A DNA stretch of 64,000 nucleotides from Amaricoccus macauensis (GCF_014201905.1 NZ_JACHFM010000003.1:372001-436000), one strand, 5' to 3'; shown: positions 48,734-57,973, counted from the first letter of the stretch. The notes: generated from the letters alone by a model not told the origin. A program made the numbers and translations.

Positions 48734-50272
48734 TCAGCGGGCCGCGAGTTCCATGATCTTCACCTGATTGGCTTCCGCCCGGTCGAGAATGCCGGTCTGG
48801 TGACCCTCGTGCATGACGAGGATGCGGTCGGACATGCCGAGCACCTCCGGCAGCTCCGACGAGATCATCACCACCGCGACGCCCTCGCCGGCGAGCTTCG
48901 AGATCAGCCGGTGGATCTCGGCCTTGGCGCCGACGTCGATGCCGCGGGTCGGCTCGTCGAGGATGAGGATCTTCGGCTTCGTCAGGAGCCAGCGGGCGAT
49001 CAGCACCTTCTGCTGGTTGCCGCCCGAGAGATTCTCGATCCGCTCGTAGAGTGTCGGCGTCTTGATGCGGAGCGCGGCCTTCATCTCCTCGCAGCGCTTG
49101 TTGACCCCGGCCTGGTCGACGAAGCCCATCTTGACGTGAGCCTCCTGCAGCACGGCCATCTGCATGTTCTCGAGCACCTCGAGGGACAGGAAGCAGCCGG
49201 TGTCCTTGCGGTCCTCGGTGAGGAACGCCATGCCGTGCCGCATGGCGTCGACCGGCGAGCGGATCGAGACTTCCTGACCGCGGATGCGGATCGTGCCGGA
49301 AGCGGCGGGCGTCACGCCGAAGAGCGCCTCTGCGACGTTCGAGCGGCCGGAGCCGACGAGGCCGGCGAAGCCGAGGATCTCGCCCGCGCGCACGGTGAAG
49401 TTCATCCCCTCGAACACGCCCGGCAGCGTCAGGTCGCGGACCTCGAGCACGGTGTCGCCGATCGGCACGGTTTCCTTCGGGAACATGTTGGTGATCTCGC
49501 GGCCGACCATCATGCGGATGATGTCGTCACGGGTCACGTCGGTTGACGCGTGGGTGCCGATGTACTTGCCGTCGCGGAACACCGAGAACTCGTCGGCGAT
49601 CTCGAAAAGCTCGTTCATCTTGTGGGTGATGTAGACGATGCCGATGCCCTGCTCGCGCAGGCCGCGGATGATGTCGAAGAGGTGCGCGACCTCGGTTTCG
49701 GTGAGCGCGCTGGTCGGCTCGTCCATGATGAGCACGTCGGAGTCGTAGCTCACCGCCTTGGCGATCTCGACCATCTGCCGGGCGGCGACAGTGAGGGTGC
49801 GCACCTCGACGTCGGGGTCGATGCGGATCTTCAGCCGGTCGAAGAGCTCCCGGGTCATCCGGCTCATCTTCGCGTGGTCGATGAGGCCGAAGGCACCCTT
49901 TGGTTCGCGGCGGATCCAGATGTTTTCCGCCACCGTCATGAACGGCATCAGGTTCAGTTCCTGATGGATCATGGCGATGCCCTGCTCCAGCGCATCGAGC
50001 GGGCCCTTGAGCGTGACCTCCTCGCCCCGCAGCCGCACGGTGCCGCGGTCCGGGGTGTAGATGCCGGCGATGATCTTCATCAGCGTCGACTTGCCCGCGC
50101 CGTTCTCACCCATCAGCGCGTGGACGGTGCCGGCGCGGACCTTGAGCTGCACGTCGTCGAGCGCGACCACACCGGGGAACTCCTTGCGGACTCCCTCCAC
50201 GGCCAGAACCTCCTCGCCCATCCGCTGCTTGTGGCGGTGGATCGCGGCGGCGAGCTTTGCATTGCCCTGCAT
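48734..50272 (-). CDS. Sugar/inositol ABC transporter ATPase (two ABC domains)
   Basis: This 512-residue protein is a RbsA/MglA-type double ATPase. The first domain has Walker A GENGAGKS, and the second has the degenerate GLVGSGRSN and signature LSGGNQQK, as usual in this family. [17 protein letters not shown] is the first Walker B. It powers sugar or cyclitol import with the permease encoded downstream. The ATG at 50272 has GGGAGGG upstream; a longer frame is not supported. Confidence 0.93.
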   Translation of the reverse strand: MQGNAKLAAAIHRHKQRMGEEVLAVEGVRKEFPGVVALDDVQLKVRAGTVHALMGENGAGKSTLMKIIAGIYTPDRGTVRLRGEEVTLKGPLDALEQGIAMIHQELNLMPFMTVAENIWIRREPKGAFGLIDHAKMSRMTRELFDRLKIRIDPDVEVRTLTVAARQMVEIAKAVSYDSDVLIMDEPTSALTETEVAHLFDIIRGLREQGIGIVYITHKMNELFEIADEFSVFRDGKYIGTHASTDVTRDDIIRMMVGREITNMFPKETVPIGDTVLEVRDLTLPGVFEGMNFTVRAGEILGFAGLVGSGRSNVAEALFGVTPAASGTIRIRGQEVSIRSPVDAMRHGMAFLTEDRKDTGCFLSLEVLENMQMAVLQEAHVKMGFVDQAGVNKRCEEMKAALRIKTPTLYERIENLSGGNQQKVLIARWLLTKPKILILDEPTRGIDVGAKAEIHRLISKLAGEGVAVVMISSELPEVLGMSDRILVMHEGHQTGILDRAEANQVKIMELAAR

Positions 50273-50340
50273 GTTCCCTCCCGTTACGTCGCGCCGGCGG
50301 ACGGGACGCACGGGCCGGCGAGGCCCGCGCGTCCGGGGTC

Positions 50341-51288
50341 TCACTTCGGCAGGTAGTCCTTGTAGTTGTCCTTCGTGACCAGTTCGAAGGGGACGTAGTT
50401 CTCGCGATCGACAGGCTCTCCCTTGGCAAGCGCCGCGATCGCGTCGATCGCGCCCTTGGCCTGGCCGGGCGCGCTCTGCAGCACGGTCACGTCCAGCTTG
50501 CCGTCGGCGATGGCCTGGAGCGCGTCCGGCGTTGCGTCGACGCCCGCGACGATGACCTGATCGAGCGGCACGCCCGCGGCTTCGAGCGCCTGATAGGCGC
50601 CGATCGCCATCTCGTCGTTGTTGGCGATCACCGCATCAGGCTTCACGCCGGCGGTCAGCCAGTTCGTCATGAGGTCGGCCGCCTGGGTGCGCTGCCACGT
50701 GGCGGTCTGCTCGTCGGTGATCTTGATGAAGAGGCAGTCCGCCTTCTCGAAGACCTCCCTGACCGCCTGGGTCCTGAGGCGGGTCGCCTGGTTCGAGAGA
50801 TCACCGAGCAGGATCACCGCCGTCGCCTCGGTCTTGCCGGCCTCCTTGAGCAGCCGGCAGACTTCCTGACCCTCGAGGGTGCCCGCCTCGGTCTCGTCCG
50901 AGCCGACGAAGACCTGGTTCGGCGGCAGCTGGTCGAGGTTCACCGGGCGGTTGTTGACGTAGACGACCGGGATGCCGGCGTTCTCGGCCGAGACGGTCAT
51001 CGGCACCGTCGAGTCGCTGTCCACGGGCGCGATGATGATGCCCTGCACGCCGGTCGCCGCGAAATTCTCGACCTGGCTGAGCTGGCGGCCGACATCGCGC
51101 TGGGCGTCCTCGAACTGCAGCGACATGCCCTCGTGCTGCGCGGCGTTCTCGGTCATCGCCTCGCGGAGCAGGGTGAGGAAATTGTCGTCGAAGTTTGAGA
51201 CGGCGACGCCGATCTCCTGCGCCGAGGCGGGCAATGCTGCCCCGGCAAGGAGGGCTGCGGCGGCAATGGCGCGGATCTGGGGGCCCAT
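50341..51288 (-). CDS. Periplasmic sugar/inositol-binding protein, copy 1
   Basis: This 315-residue protein is a RbsB/MocB-like binding protein with a signal peptide ([20 protein letters not shown], cleaved after ASA). The mature chain begins [17 protein letters not shown], and the hinge motif NNDEMAIGA is conserved. It is the third gene of a tandem paralog array and lies directly before the ATPase gene. It is closer in sequence to the first copy (52434-53381) than to the middle one. The shared DVGRQL and [12 protein letters not shown] segments show this. Confidence 0.9.
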   Translation of the reverse strand: MGPQIRAIAAAALLAGAALPASAQEIGVAVSNFDDNFLTLLREAMTENAAQHEGMSLQFEDAQRDVGRQLSQVENFAATGVQGIIIAPVDSDSTVPMTVSAENAGIPVVYVNNRPVNLDQLPPNQVFVGSDETEAGTLEGQEVCRLLKEAGKTEATAVILLGDLSNQATRLRTQAVREVFEKADCLFIKITDEQTATWQRTQAADLMTNWLTAGVKPDAVIANNDEMAIGAYQALEAAGVPLDQVIVAGVDATPDALQAIADGKLDVTVLQSAPGQAKGAIDAIAALAKGEPVDRENYVPFELVTKDNYKDYLPK

Positions 51289-51332
51289 CGGGGTTCCTTC
51301 CTGGTCTCGGGGACGCAGCCGGCTGGCGGCGC

Positions 51333-51372
51333 CAGTCCGTCCCGGCGGACGTCAATCGTCTCCGCCGGACTG
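51333..51372 (-). other. Hairpin between the second and third binding-protein genes
   Basis: CAGTCC...GGCGGA (51333-51349) can pair with TCCGCCGGACTG (51361-51372), leaving a small bulge and a loop of about 11 bases. It lies in the 151-base gap before copy 1. It could limit or stabilise transcription so that binding proteins exceed transporter subunits. Confidence 0.45.
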
Positions 51373-51439
51373 CGGGTGAGGGAGGGATGGTCTACCTGAC
51401 TCTCGGTTGAGGCCAGTACCAAAGTTGTCTTCCTCCGGG

Positions 51440-52372
51440 TTAGTTCGTCGTCTGGTACTCTTCCATGTTCTCGGGCGTGACGAGCTGGAACGGGATCCAG
51501 ATGTTCTGTTCGAGCGGCTTGCCCTTCGCCAGATCGACCGCGGTGGCGAGGCCGGCGGCACCCTGACCGTGCGCGTCCTGAAAGACCGTCACGTCGAGCT
51601 CCCCCCGGTCCATGGCCGCGAGGCCGTCGGGCGTCGCGTCGATGCCCGCCACGATGATCGTCGAGAAATCGGTGCCGACGCCCTGCATCGCCTGGATGGC
51701 GCCGATCGCCATCTCGTCGTTGTTGGCGATCACCGCGTCGAACTTCTGACCGGAACTCAGCCAGTTCGTCATGATGTCGACCGCCTCGAGCCGGTCCCAG
51801 TTCGCGACCTGGGTGTCGATGATGCTGATGCCGGCGCACTCGGGCTTTGCCAGCACGTCCTTGATGTCCTGGGTGCGGACACTGGCGGAGCTGTTGTTGA
51901 GCGGCCCCATGAGGACGAAGGCCTGGCCCTTGCCGCCGAGCAGCCGGCAGACCTCCTCGGTCTGCATGGTGCCTGACTGCTTCTCGTCCGAGCCGATGAA
52001 GGCCGCCGTCGCCGGCAGCGTCGCCGCGTCCGCGGGCGGGTGGTTGATGTAGACGATCGGAATGCCGGCGTCGGTCGCGGCCTTGGTCATCATCGGCGTG
52101 CCCTCGCCGTCGACGGCCACGACGATGATCGCGTCGACGCCGGAGGCGATGAAGTTCTGCACCTGATCGAGCTGGCGGGTGGGGTCGTTGACCGCGTCCT
52201 CGATCTGCAGCTTCACGCCGTCGCCAAGTTCCTTCGCCTTCGCCTCGATCCCGTCCCGGACCAGCGTCAGGAACGTGCTGTCAAAGCGCGCCACGGTGAC
52301 GCCGACCGTCTGGGCCTGTGCCGCCCCGGCGAAAGCGAGCGCGAGCGCGGTTGCGGACAGAAAGCCCTTCAT
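51440..52372 (-). CDS. Periplasmic sugar/inositol-binding protein, copy 2
   Basis: This 310-residue paralog has a signal peptide (MKGFLSATALALAFAGAAQA) and a mature start QTVGVTVARFDSTFLTLV. It keeps the hinge motif NNDEMAIGA and the EVCRLL cysteine, but differs from both neighbours at likely ligand-contact places: RFDSTFL instead of FDDNFL, DPTRQL instead of DVGKQL, and INHPPADAATLP. This suggests a different ligand or affinity. It sits in the middle of the tandem array. Confidence 0.9.
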   Translation of the reverse strand: MKGFLSATALALAFAGAAQAQTVGVTVARFDSTFLTLVRDGIEAKAKELGDGVKLQIEDAVNDPTRQLDQVQNFIASGVDAIIVVAVDGEGTPMMTKAATDAGIPIVYINHPPADAATLPATAAFIGSDEKQSGTMQTEEVCRLLGGKGQAFVLMGPLNNSSASVRTQDIKDVLAKPECAGISIIDTQVANWDRLEAVDIMTNWLSSGQKFDAVIANNDEMAIGAIQAMQGVGTDFSTIIVAGIDATPDGLAAMDRGELDVTVFQDAHGQGAAGLATAVDLAKGKPLEQNIWIPFQLVTPENMEEYQTTN

Positions 52373-52433
52373 GTCGTGTCTCCGGGATGCATCGTGGGGT
52401 CGTGATCCCGGCGGAGGGCCGCCGGGATCGGCG

Positions 52434-53381
52434 TCAGTTCGCCTTCTGGAACTCCGCGAGGTTCTCGGGGGTCACCAGCTGGAACGGGATGAAGACCTTG
52501 CGGTCCACCTTGTCGCCCTTGGCGAGCGAGAGGGCGGCGTCGAGCGCGCCCTTGCCCTGACCGGCGGCGTCCTGGAAGACGGTGACGTCGAGATCGCCCG
52601 CCGCCATCGCCGCGAGCGCATCCTGGGTGGCGTCGACGCCGCCGACGACCACGTCCTTCATGTCGACGCCGGCGCTCTTCATCGCCTGGATGGCGCCGAT
52701 TGCCATCTCGTCGTTGTTCGAGACGACCGCGTCGAACTTCACGCCCGCCGAGAGCCAGTTCGTCATCAGGTCGGTGCCCTGGGTGCGCGACCAGTTGGCG
52801 GTCTGCTCCTCGATGATCTTCATGAAGCTGCAGTCCGGCGTGGCGATGACGTCGTGAATGTCCTCGGTGCGCTGGCGGGCCGCCTGATTCGACAGCTCGC
52901 CCATCAGCACGAGGATGTTGGCGCCGTCCTTGTCCTTGCCGGCGGCCTTGAGCAGGCGGCAGACTTCCTGGGTCTCGAGGGTGCCCGATTCCTTCTCGTC
53001 GGACGCGACGAACGCCTGGGTCTCCGGCAGATCGTCGAGGTTCGCCGGCTGGCGGTTGACGAAGACGAGCGGGATCCCGGCGTCGTTCGCCGCCTGGCTC
53101 ATCGCGACGGTGGCGTCGGTATCGACCGGGTTGACGATGATCGCATCGACGCCGGAGGCGACGAAGTTCTGGATCTGGTTCAGCTGCTTGCCCACGTCAT
53201 TCTGGGCGTCCTCGACCTGCAGCGTCACGTCCGGCAGCGTCGCCGCGTAGTCCTGCAACCCGTTGCGCAGCACGGTCAGGAAGTTGTCGTCGAAGAGCGC
53301 CATCGACACGCCGACGTTGGCTGCCATCGCGCCCTGCGCCAATACGGTCGAGAGGGCGATGCCCGCGAGAAGTCTCCGCAT
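52434..53381 (-). CDS. Periplasmic sugar/inositol-binding protein, copy 3
   Basis: This 315-residue protein is the first-transcribed of three tandem paralogs. It has a signal peptide (MRRLLAGIALSTVLAQGAMA) and a mature start [27 protein letters not shown] and the paired cysteines (EVCRLL and ATPDCSF) are conserved in all three. The ATG at 53381 places the signal peptide at the start; an upstream frame is not supported. The promoter region just upstream is AT-rich and carries a GGAA-N6-TTCT site. Confidence 0.91.
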   Translation of the reverse strand: MRRLLAGIALSTVLAQGAMAANVGVSMALFDDNFLTVLRNGLQDYAATLPDVTLQVEDAQNDVGKQLNQIQNFVASGVDAIIVNPVDTDATVAMSQAANDAGIPLVFVNRQPANLDDLPETQAFVASDEKESGTLETQEVCRLLKAAGKDKDGANILVLMGELSNQAARQRTEDIHDVIATPDCSFMKIIEEQTANWSRTQGTDLMTNWLSAGVKFDAVVSNNDEMAIGAIQAMKSAGVDMKDVVVGGVDATQDALAAMAAGDLDVTVFQDAAGQGKGALDAALSLAKGDKVDRKVFIPFQLVTPENLAEFQKAN

Positions 53382-53510
53382 GATTGGTCTTTCCCTCCAC
53401 TGCGGGCGCCCGGGCGCGCCCTTGTGAACTCCCGGAGACGCCGGGTCTCCCGCCCGGTCGCCGGTCCGCGGGCGCGACATGGAATGCCCAGCCGTGCCCT
53501 GCGGCATTTC

Positions 53511-53524
53511 AGAATATTTATTCC
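53511..53524 (-). promoter_or_regulatory. IolR-like site upstream of the binding-protein operon
   Basis: Read on the minus strand, GGAA-TAAATA-TTCT lies 130 bases before the start of copy 3, in the most AT-rich stretch of the region. The rhizobial inositol repressor IolR is reported to bind GGAA-N6-TTCC, so this is one mismatch away. No rpiR-type gene is in the window. Confidence 0.4.
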
Positions 53525-53579
53525 ATTTTATGTCGCGACGTCAAGCGCTCATTCCGGCGCCGCGTCGGAGCGATCGGGT

Positions 53580-54395
53580 TCAGGCCGTGGACGTGCTCGT
53601 GCTTTCGCGGACGAGCGCCATGCTGGCCGCGAGGGCTGCTTTCGGGTCGTCGAGGGCCTGAATTTCCACAGCGAACGGCTCAAAGGAGAGGTATCCGTCA
53701 AAGCCCGCCTGTCGAAGCGACCGGATCTGCACGACGTTTCCCAGCCGGTCCGCGGCGGTGACGAGCACGCGGTCGGGGTCGCGCATGTCGGCCACCGCAA
53801 GGTCCGGGTTATCAACGCCCGAGATGTGCACGAGGGCGGTGAGCTCCGGGAAGAGTTCGGATTCGCCGGCGAGGTGGTGGTGGAACGTGTCGTGGACCAG
53901 ACCGAACGTGTCGGCCCCGCCGATGGCGCGGATCGCTGCCGCCGCCTCGGATTTCAGGCGGAGCGAGCAGCTCTCGAAACCGAGCGGCTCCACGAGACCG
54001 CGCAGGCCCCGACCCTTGAGAATCGCCCTCAGCCCCTCCAGCGCCGCTTGCAGGCGGTCGGGCCGGCTGCCGTCGTTGGTGGGCACGAGAACCAGCGCCT
54101 CGGCACCGCAGGCGGCGGCATAGTCGGCGAGGGCCACGGCCTGGTTCGCCCGCTCGGCGCGCCAGTCGTCGAAGCGCTGCAGGGCGTTGATCGAGAGAAT
54201 CCGCACGCCCGCGTCGCTGGCGAGGCCGCGGATGCGCGCGGGCGGCGTGCCGTCGAGGATCGCGTTGCCCTCAAGGTCGTTGCGGATCTCGACCGCGTCC
54301 AGTCCGAGCGCGCCCGCGAGGGCGAAGAACGCGTCCGGCGCGAGGCGCGGGGCGGTCATGTGGTTGAGCGCGAAACGGGGTGGGGTCGACGGCAC
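53580..54395 (-). CDS. Sugar phosphate isomerase/epimerase, IolI/MocC-like TIM barrel
   Basis: This 271-residue protein belongs to the xylose-isomerase-like TIM-barrel family and resembles inosose isomerase (IolI). Features are AGALGLDAVEIRNDL, ALVLVPTNDGSRP and the metal-site-like LVHDTFHHHLAG. It probably acts on a keto-inositol. The start is taken as GTG at 54395 because GGAGGA precedes it with good spacing and homology begins there. It lies 198 bases upstream of the binding-protein array on the same strand. Confidence 0.8.
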   Translation of the reverse strand: MPSTPPRFALNHMTAPRLAPDAFFALAGALGLDAVEIRNDLEGNAILDGTPPARIRGLASDAGVRILSINALQRFDDWRAERANQAVALADYAAACGAEALVLVPTNDGSRPDRLQAALEGLRAILKGRGLRGLVEPLGFESCSLRLKSEAAAAIRAIGGADTFGLVHDTFHHHLAGESELFPELTALVHISGVDNPDLAVADMRDPDRVLVTAADRLGNVVQIRSLRQAGFDGYLSFEPFAVEIQALDDPKAALAASMALVRESTSTSTA

Positions 54396-54573
54396 GGCGT
54401 CCTCCTCCTGATCTGCACAACGAGCGGGTGCGATTCTCACCGAGCGGACTCCGCCGCCCTTTCCCGAAAGATCACCACGTCGCAGCGCGGTTTCAAAGTC
54501 TCGGATGCCACGTGGAGAGCGGCCGGGCGCGGCGAGAGGTGACGTCGAGTGGCAGGGACCGTCCTGATGTGTT

Positions 54574-54627
54574 CTGATAGGTTCTGTCATGCCGCAGATT
54601 GAGCGGTCGCGAGTCCGCCCCTATCAG
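54574..54627. promoter_or_regulatory. Inverted repeat in the divergent iolI-mocE gap
   Basis: CTGATAGG (54574-54581) is the reverse complement of CCTATCAG (54620-54627), spaced by 38 bases. It lies 51-104 bases before the Rieske ferredoxin start in a 282-base divergent gap. It might bind a looping or dimeric repressor, but the arms are short. Confidence 0.3.
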
Positions 54628-54677
54628 GTCGGCAGGCACCGCGCGCCGCCGCGGCACTCGAGAGGGGAACTACCGCA

Positions 54678-54986
54678 ATGGCCTGGATCCGCGCCTGCTC
54701 CGCCGACGACATCGACGAGGAAGACGTCGCACGCTTTGATCACGACGGACGCACCTTCGCGATCTACCACAGCCCCGACGGCGAGTTCTTCGCCACCGAC
54801 GGGCTTTGCACCCACGAGCAGATCCACCTCGCCGACGGTCTCGTTCTGGACAACATCATCGAGTGCCCGAAGCACAACGGCCGCTTCGACTACCGCACCG
54901 GCGAGGCGAAGGGCGCCCCGGTCTGCGTCGATCTGAACACCTACAAGGTGAAGGTCGAGGACGGCGAGGTTTTCGTCGATGTCTGA
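54678..54986 (+). CDS. Rieske 2Fe-2S ferredoxin, MocE-like
   Basis: This 102-residue soluble ferredoxin has the Rieske ligands C44-x-H46 (LCTHEQIHL) and C63-xx-H66 (ECPKHNGRFD). It resembles MocE, the ferredoxin of rhizopine degradation, and other oxygenase-linked Rieske ferredoxins. It probably passes electrons from the next gene's reductase to an oxygenase. No oxygenase (MocD-type) gene is next to it. Its end overlaps the reductase gene by eight bases. Confidence 0.88.
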   Translation: MAWIRACSADDIDEEDVARFDHDGRTFAIYHSPDGEFFATDGLCTHEQIHLADGLVLDNIIECPKHNGRFDYRTGEAKGAPVCVDLNTYKVKVEDGEVFVDV

Positions 54987-56235
54987 GGCGGGCCCCGCCG
55001 GGACGGGCTCCGAGGCTGGTTCCGAAGCGCCGGGTTTCGTCATCGTCGGGGCAGGAGAGTGCGGCACGCGCGCGGCGCTCGCCCTGCGCGAGGCGGGATA
55101 TGACGGGCCGGTGACGCTGGTCGGCACCGAGATCCACACGCCCTACGAGCGCCCGCCGCTGTCCAAGGACGCGATCGCGGCCGACATGCCCGAGCCGAAG
55201 ACGATCGGCGGCGCCGACGGCCTGGCCGAGCGCGGGATCGTCTTCCGGCCCGGCGTCACGGTCGTGTCACTCGACCGTGCGGCGCAGGTCGTCGTGCTCT
55301 CGGATGGCACGCGGCTCGCCTATCACCGCCTGCTCCTCGCCACCGGGGCGCGGCCGCGCGCGTTGCCGGTGCCGGGGATCGACGGGCCGAATGTCGCGAC
55401 GCTGCGCGGCCTTGAGGACGCGGCACGGATCCGCGCGGCACTCGGGCCGGGGCGGCGGCTCGCGGTGATCGGAGGCGGCTTCATCGGGCTCGAACTTGCC
55501 GCCTCCGCGCGCCGGCTCGGAACCGAGGTGACGGTGATCGAGGCGCTGCCCCGGCTCCTGTCGCGCGGCGTGCCGGAGGAGGTGGCGGGCATTCTCGCCG
55601 CCAGGCACGAGGCCGAGGGGGTGCGGCTGATTTTCGGTGCCCGCATCGTGGAGGTGACCGGCGACGGGGTGGCGCTGGAGGGCGGCATCACCGTGCCTGC
55701 CGATCTGGTGCTTGTGGGCATCGGCGCGGTGCCCGAGACCGCCCTCGCCGAGGCGGCGGGGCTTGCGATCGACAACGGCATTGCCGTCGATGACCGGCTG
55801 GCGACGTCGGATCCGGCGATCTTCGCGGCCGGCGACTGCGCCGCGTTCCTGCATCCGGGCTATGGCCGGCGGATCCGGCTCGAGTCCTGGCGCAGCGCGC
55901 AGGAACAAGGGACACTGGCGGCGCGGAACATGCTTGGCGCCGAGCAGCCGGTATCGGCCGTGCCGTGGTTCTGGTCGGACCAGTACGATCTCACATTGCA
56001 GATTGCCGGTCTCGCGGAGGGGTCCATCACCACCGTCCGACGCCCGGTCGGGGAGGGCTTCGTGCTCTTTCACCTCGGCCCGGAGGGGCGGCTTCTCGCT
56101 GCGAGCGGCGTCGGGCCTGGCAATGCGGTCGCGAAGGACATCCGTCTCGCGGAGATGCTGATCGCGCGCGGCGCTCACCCGGACCCCGAGGCGCTCGCCA
56201 CGGTGCCAAACCTGAAGAAGCTTCTCAGCGCCTGA
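54979..56235 (+). CDS. Ferredoxin reductase, MocF-like (FAD/NAD-dependent)
   Basis: This 418-residue flavoprotein has two dinucleotide folds: GFVIVGAGECG for FAD and AVIGGGFIGLELA for NAD(P)H. IFAAGDCAAF is the second FAD site. It matches rubredoxin/ferredoxin reductases of oxygenase systems, including MocF. It overlaps the Rieske ferredoxin gene by eight bases, so the two are made together. The partner oxygenase is not in the immediate neighbourhood. Confidence 0.9.
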   Translation: MSEAGPAGTGSEAGSEAPGFVIVGAGECGTRAALALREAGYDGPVTLVGTEIHTPYERPPLSKDAIAADMPEPKTIGGADGLAERGIVFRPGVTVVSLDRAAQVVVLSDGTRLAYHRLLLATGARPRALPVPGIDGPNVATLRGLEDAARIRAALGPGRRLAVIGGGFIGLELAASARRLGTEVTVIEALPRLLSRGVPEEVAGILAARHEAEGVRLIFGARIVEVTGDGVALEGGITVPADLVLVGIGAVPETALAEAAGLAIDNGIAVDDRLATSDPAIFAAGDCAAFLHPGYGRRIRLESWRSAQEQGTLAARNMLGAEQPVSAVPWFWSDQYDLTLQIAGLAEGSITTVRRPVGEGFVLFHLGPEGRLLAASGVGPGNAVAKDIRLAEMLIARGAHPDPEALATVPNLKKLLSA

Positions 56236-56310
56236 CCTTGCGCCGCGGCCTTGCCATCCGGCCGCAGCGTGCCATTCTCATCCTTTGGACCAAACGGGGA
56301 GGAATGGACC

Positions 56311-56544
56311 ATGGCAACCGCTCGCTGCGACGACCACAGGCCGAACGATTCCGAGCATGTGAGCTATGCGCTCCCGCTCGGCTATCCGTCGACCGCCGTC
56401 ACCTGTGACGTGGTTGGTTGCGCCATGCCCGCGCGGCTCTGGCTCACCAAGGACGAGCGCAAGGCCTTCCTCGCTGGTGAGCGACTCTTCACCATCGGGG
56501 GTGGCGTCAAGATCCGCGCAGCCGACGACCTGTTCCCGAACTGA
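56311..56544 (+). CDS. Small protein of unknown function with a possible Cys/His metal site
   Basis: This 77-residue protein starts at ATG with a GGGGAGGA ribosome binding site. I do not recognise the family. It has C6-x2-H9 and C32-x4-C37, which could bind zinc, followed by a compact charged region (LWLTKDERKAFLAGERLF). It lies 76 bases after the MocF-like gene on the same strand and converges with the phosphatase gene, six bases away. It looks like a real gene from its start signal and composition. Confidence 0.7.
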   Translation: MATARCDDHRPNDSEHVSYALPLGYPSTAVTCDVVGCAMPARLWLTKDERKAFLAGERLFTIGGGVKIRAADDLFPN

Positions 56545-56550
56545 GGCCTT

Positions 56551-57258
56551 CTACTCGCGCCGGAGCACCCGGTCGTTGATGAAGCGCGCAGTTGGATCTT
56601 CCTGATAGGCTGCGGTGAGTGCGGCCGGGTCATAGCGGGTTTCGACCCACTGGCGGAACGTCATGGGCTCCTGCGCGGCATCGTCGGCGTAGCGCTCGAT
56701 CATGTAGCGCATGATCCCCGCCGGCCCGCGGCTGAAGTGCAGGTGGCGCCAGGTGAGCTGATTGAGGGCGTCCGCCGGGGCGGCCTCTTCCCGTAGCAGC
56801 AAGTAGAGCGCCGCGGCGAAGCCCGCTCGGTCGGCGCCGGATTTGCAGTGGAAAAGGAAAGGCTTCGGCAGCTTGGCGAAGAGTGCGTCGAGCGCGAGGA
56901 TCTGCGCCCGGGACGGCAGCACCCGGGAGGAGAGCTTGAAGTCGACGAGCTTGATCCCCGCAGCCCGGCTCGCGTCGGCCTCCAGCAGGTACGAGCCGTA
57001 CTCGGTGGCGCCGCGAAGGTTCAGGATCGCGCGAAAGTCGCGCGCCGCGAGTCCCCGGATTGCCCGAGGGTCCGGCTGGTTGGAACGCCAGACGCCGGGG
57101 GCGACCTCGGCCTCGTTGTGCCAGAGGGTTCGGATCAGCCCGTGGTCGAAGACCAGCATGTCGATTGTCGCGTCACGCCGGGCGCGCGGGCTGTCGAGAC
57201 GCCCGCTCCAGCCATCCTTCCAGCGCCGTTGCCAGCGCCGGACCAGTCCCTTGGCCAC
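56551..57258 (-). CDS. Tyrosine/dual-specificity phosphatase-family protein
   Basis: This 235-residue protein carries the phosphatase loop C138-x5-R144 in FHCKSGADRAG and an upstream APGVWRSNQPDP region typical of the fused-DSP/PTP group. It may dephosphorylate proteins or inositol phosphates. The chosen GTG at 57258 follows the acetyltransferase stop by one base, with GGAGG upstream. A longer in-frame start is not supported. An alternative ATG occurs at residue 34 (MLVFDHGL). Confidence 0.84.
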   Translation of the reverse strand: MAKGLVRRWQRRWKDGWSGRLDSPRARRDATIDMLVFDHGLIRTLWHNEAEVAPGVWRSNQPDPRAIRGLAARDFRAILNLRGATEYGSYLLEADASRAAGIKLVDFKLSSRVLPSRAQILALDALFAKLPKPFLFHCKSGADRAGFAAALYLLLREEAAPADALNQLTWRHLHFSRGPAGIMRYMIERYADDAAQEPMTFRQWVETRYDPAALTAAYQEDPTARFINDRVLRRE

Positions 57259-57259
57259 G

Positions 57260-57973
57260 TCAGCCTGCCTCCGCCCTGCTCGGGTCTGCTGAAACGCGGC
57301 AGGGCGCGGTGAGATCGCCAAGCCTCTGCTGCTGGCGGCCGTCGGCGTCGAAGTTCGCGGGATCGAGCCAGGTCCGCCAGGCGGGCGCGAGACAGCGCCA
57401 GTCGCCGTCGGTCATGGCAAACCAGGCCGTGTCGCGGTTGCGCCCCTTGACCACCGTCGCCTGCCGGAACACCCCCTCGTAGGAGAAGCCGAAACGCTCG
57501 GCCGCGCGCCGGCTCGGGAGGTTCAGCGCGTCGCACTTCCACTCGAAGCGCCGATAGCCGTTCGCGAATGACCAGTCGGCCATGAGGTAGATCGCTTCAC
57601 TCGCCGCACGGGTGCGCTGCAAGCGCGGAGCAAGGCAGATGTGCCCGACCTCGATGGAGCCTGAGGCGGGTGTGATGCGCAGGAAGCTCATGACGCCGCC
57701 TGGAAGGCCCGTGGCGGTGTCGATGACGGTGAAGAACATCGGATCGGCCTTGCCCGCCACCGATGTCACCCAGGCGACGTATTCGGCTTCTTCGCCGAAC
57801 GGGCCATAGGGCAGATAGTCCCAGATCGCGTCGCTCTCCCGGTTGGCCGCGAAGAGCGCCGGCGCGTGCGCGGGCACGAGCGGCTCCAGGCGGACCGAGA
57901 TGCCGTCAAGCCGCGTTGGCTGCGGCGGGGCTGGGGGCGTCCAGTCGGGTAATGGCTCTCCGAATGACGGCAT
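57260..57973 (-). CDS. GNAT-family acetyltransferase
   Basis: This 237-residue protein is a GNAT acetyltransferase of the RimJ/RimL type. The acetyl-CoA region is LAPRLQRTRAASEAIYLM, and ALNLPSRRAAERFGFSYEG marks the last strands. Such enzymes acetylate protein N-termini or small amines. It is transcribed just before the phosphatase gene with no gap, so the two are likely co-expressed. Substrate is unknown. Confidence 0.87.
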   Translation of the reverse strand: MPSFGEPLPDWTPPAPPQPTRLDGISVRLEPLVPAHAPALFAANRESDAIWDYLPYGPFGEEAEYVAWVTSVAGKADPMFFTVIDTATGLPGGVMSFLRITPASGSIEVGHICLAPRLQRTRAASEAIYLMADWSFANGYRRFEWKCDALNLPSRRAAERFGFSYEGVFRQATVVKGRNRDTAWFAMTDGDWRCLAPAWRTWLDPANFDADGRQQQRLGDLTAPCRVSADPSRAEAG

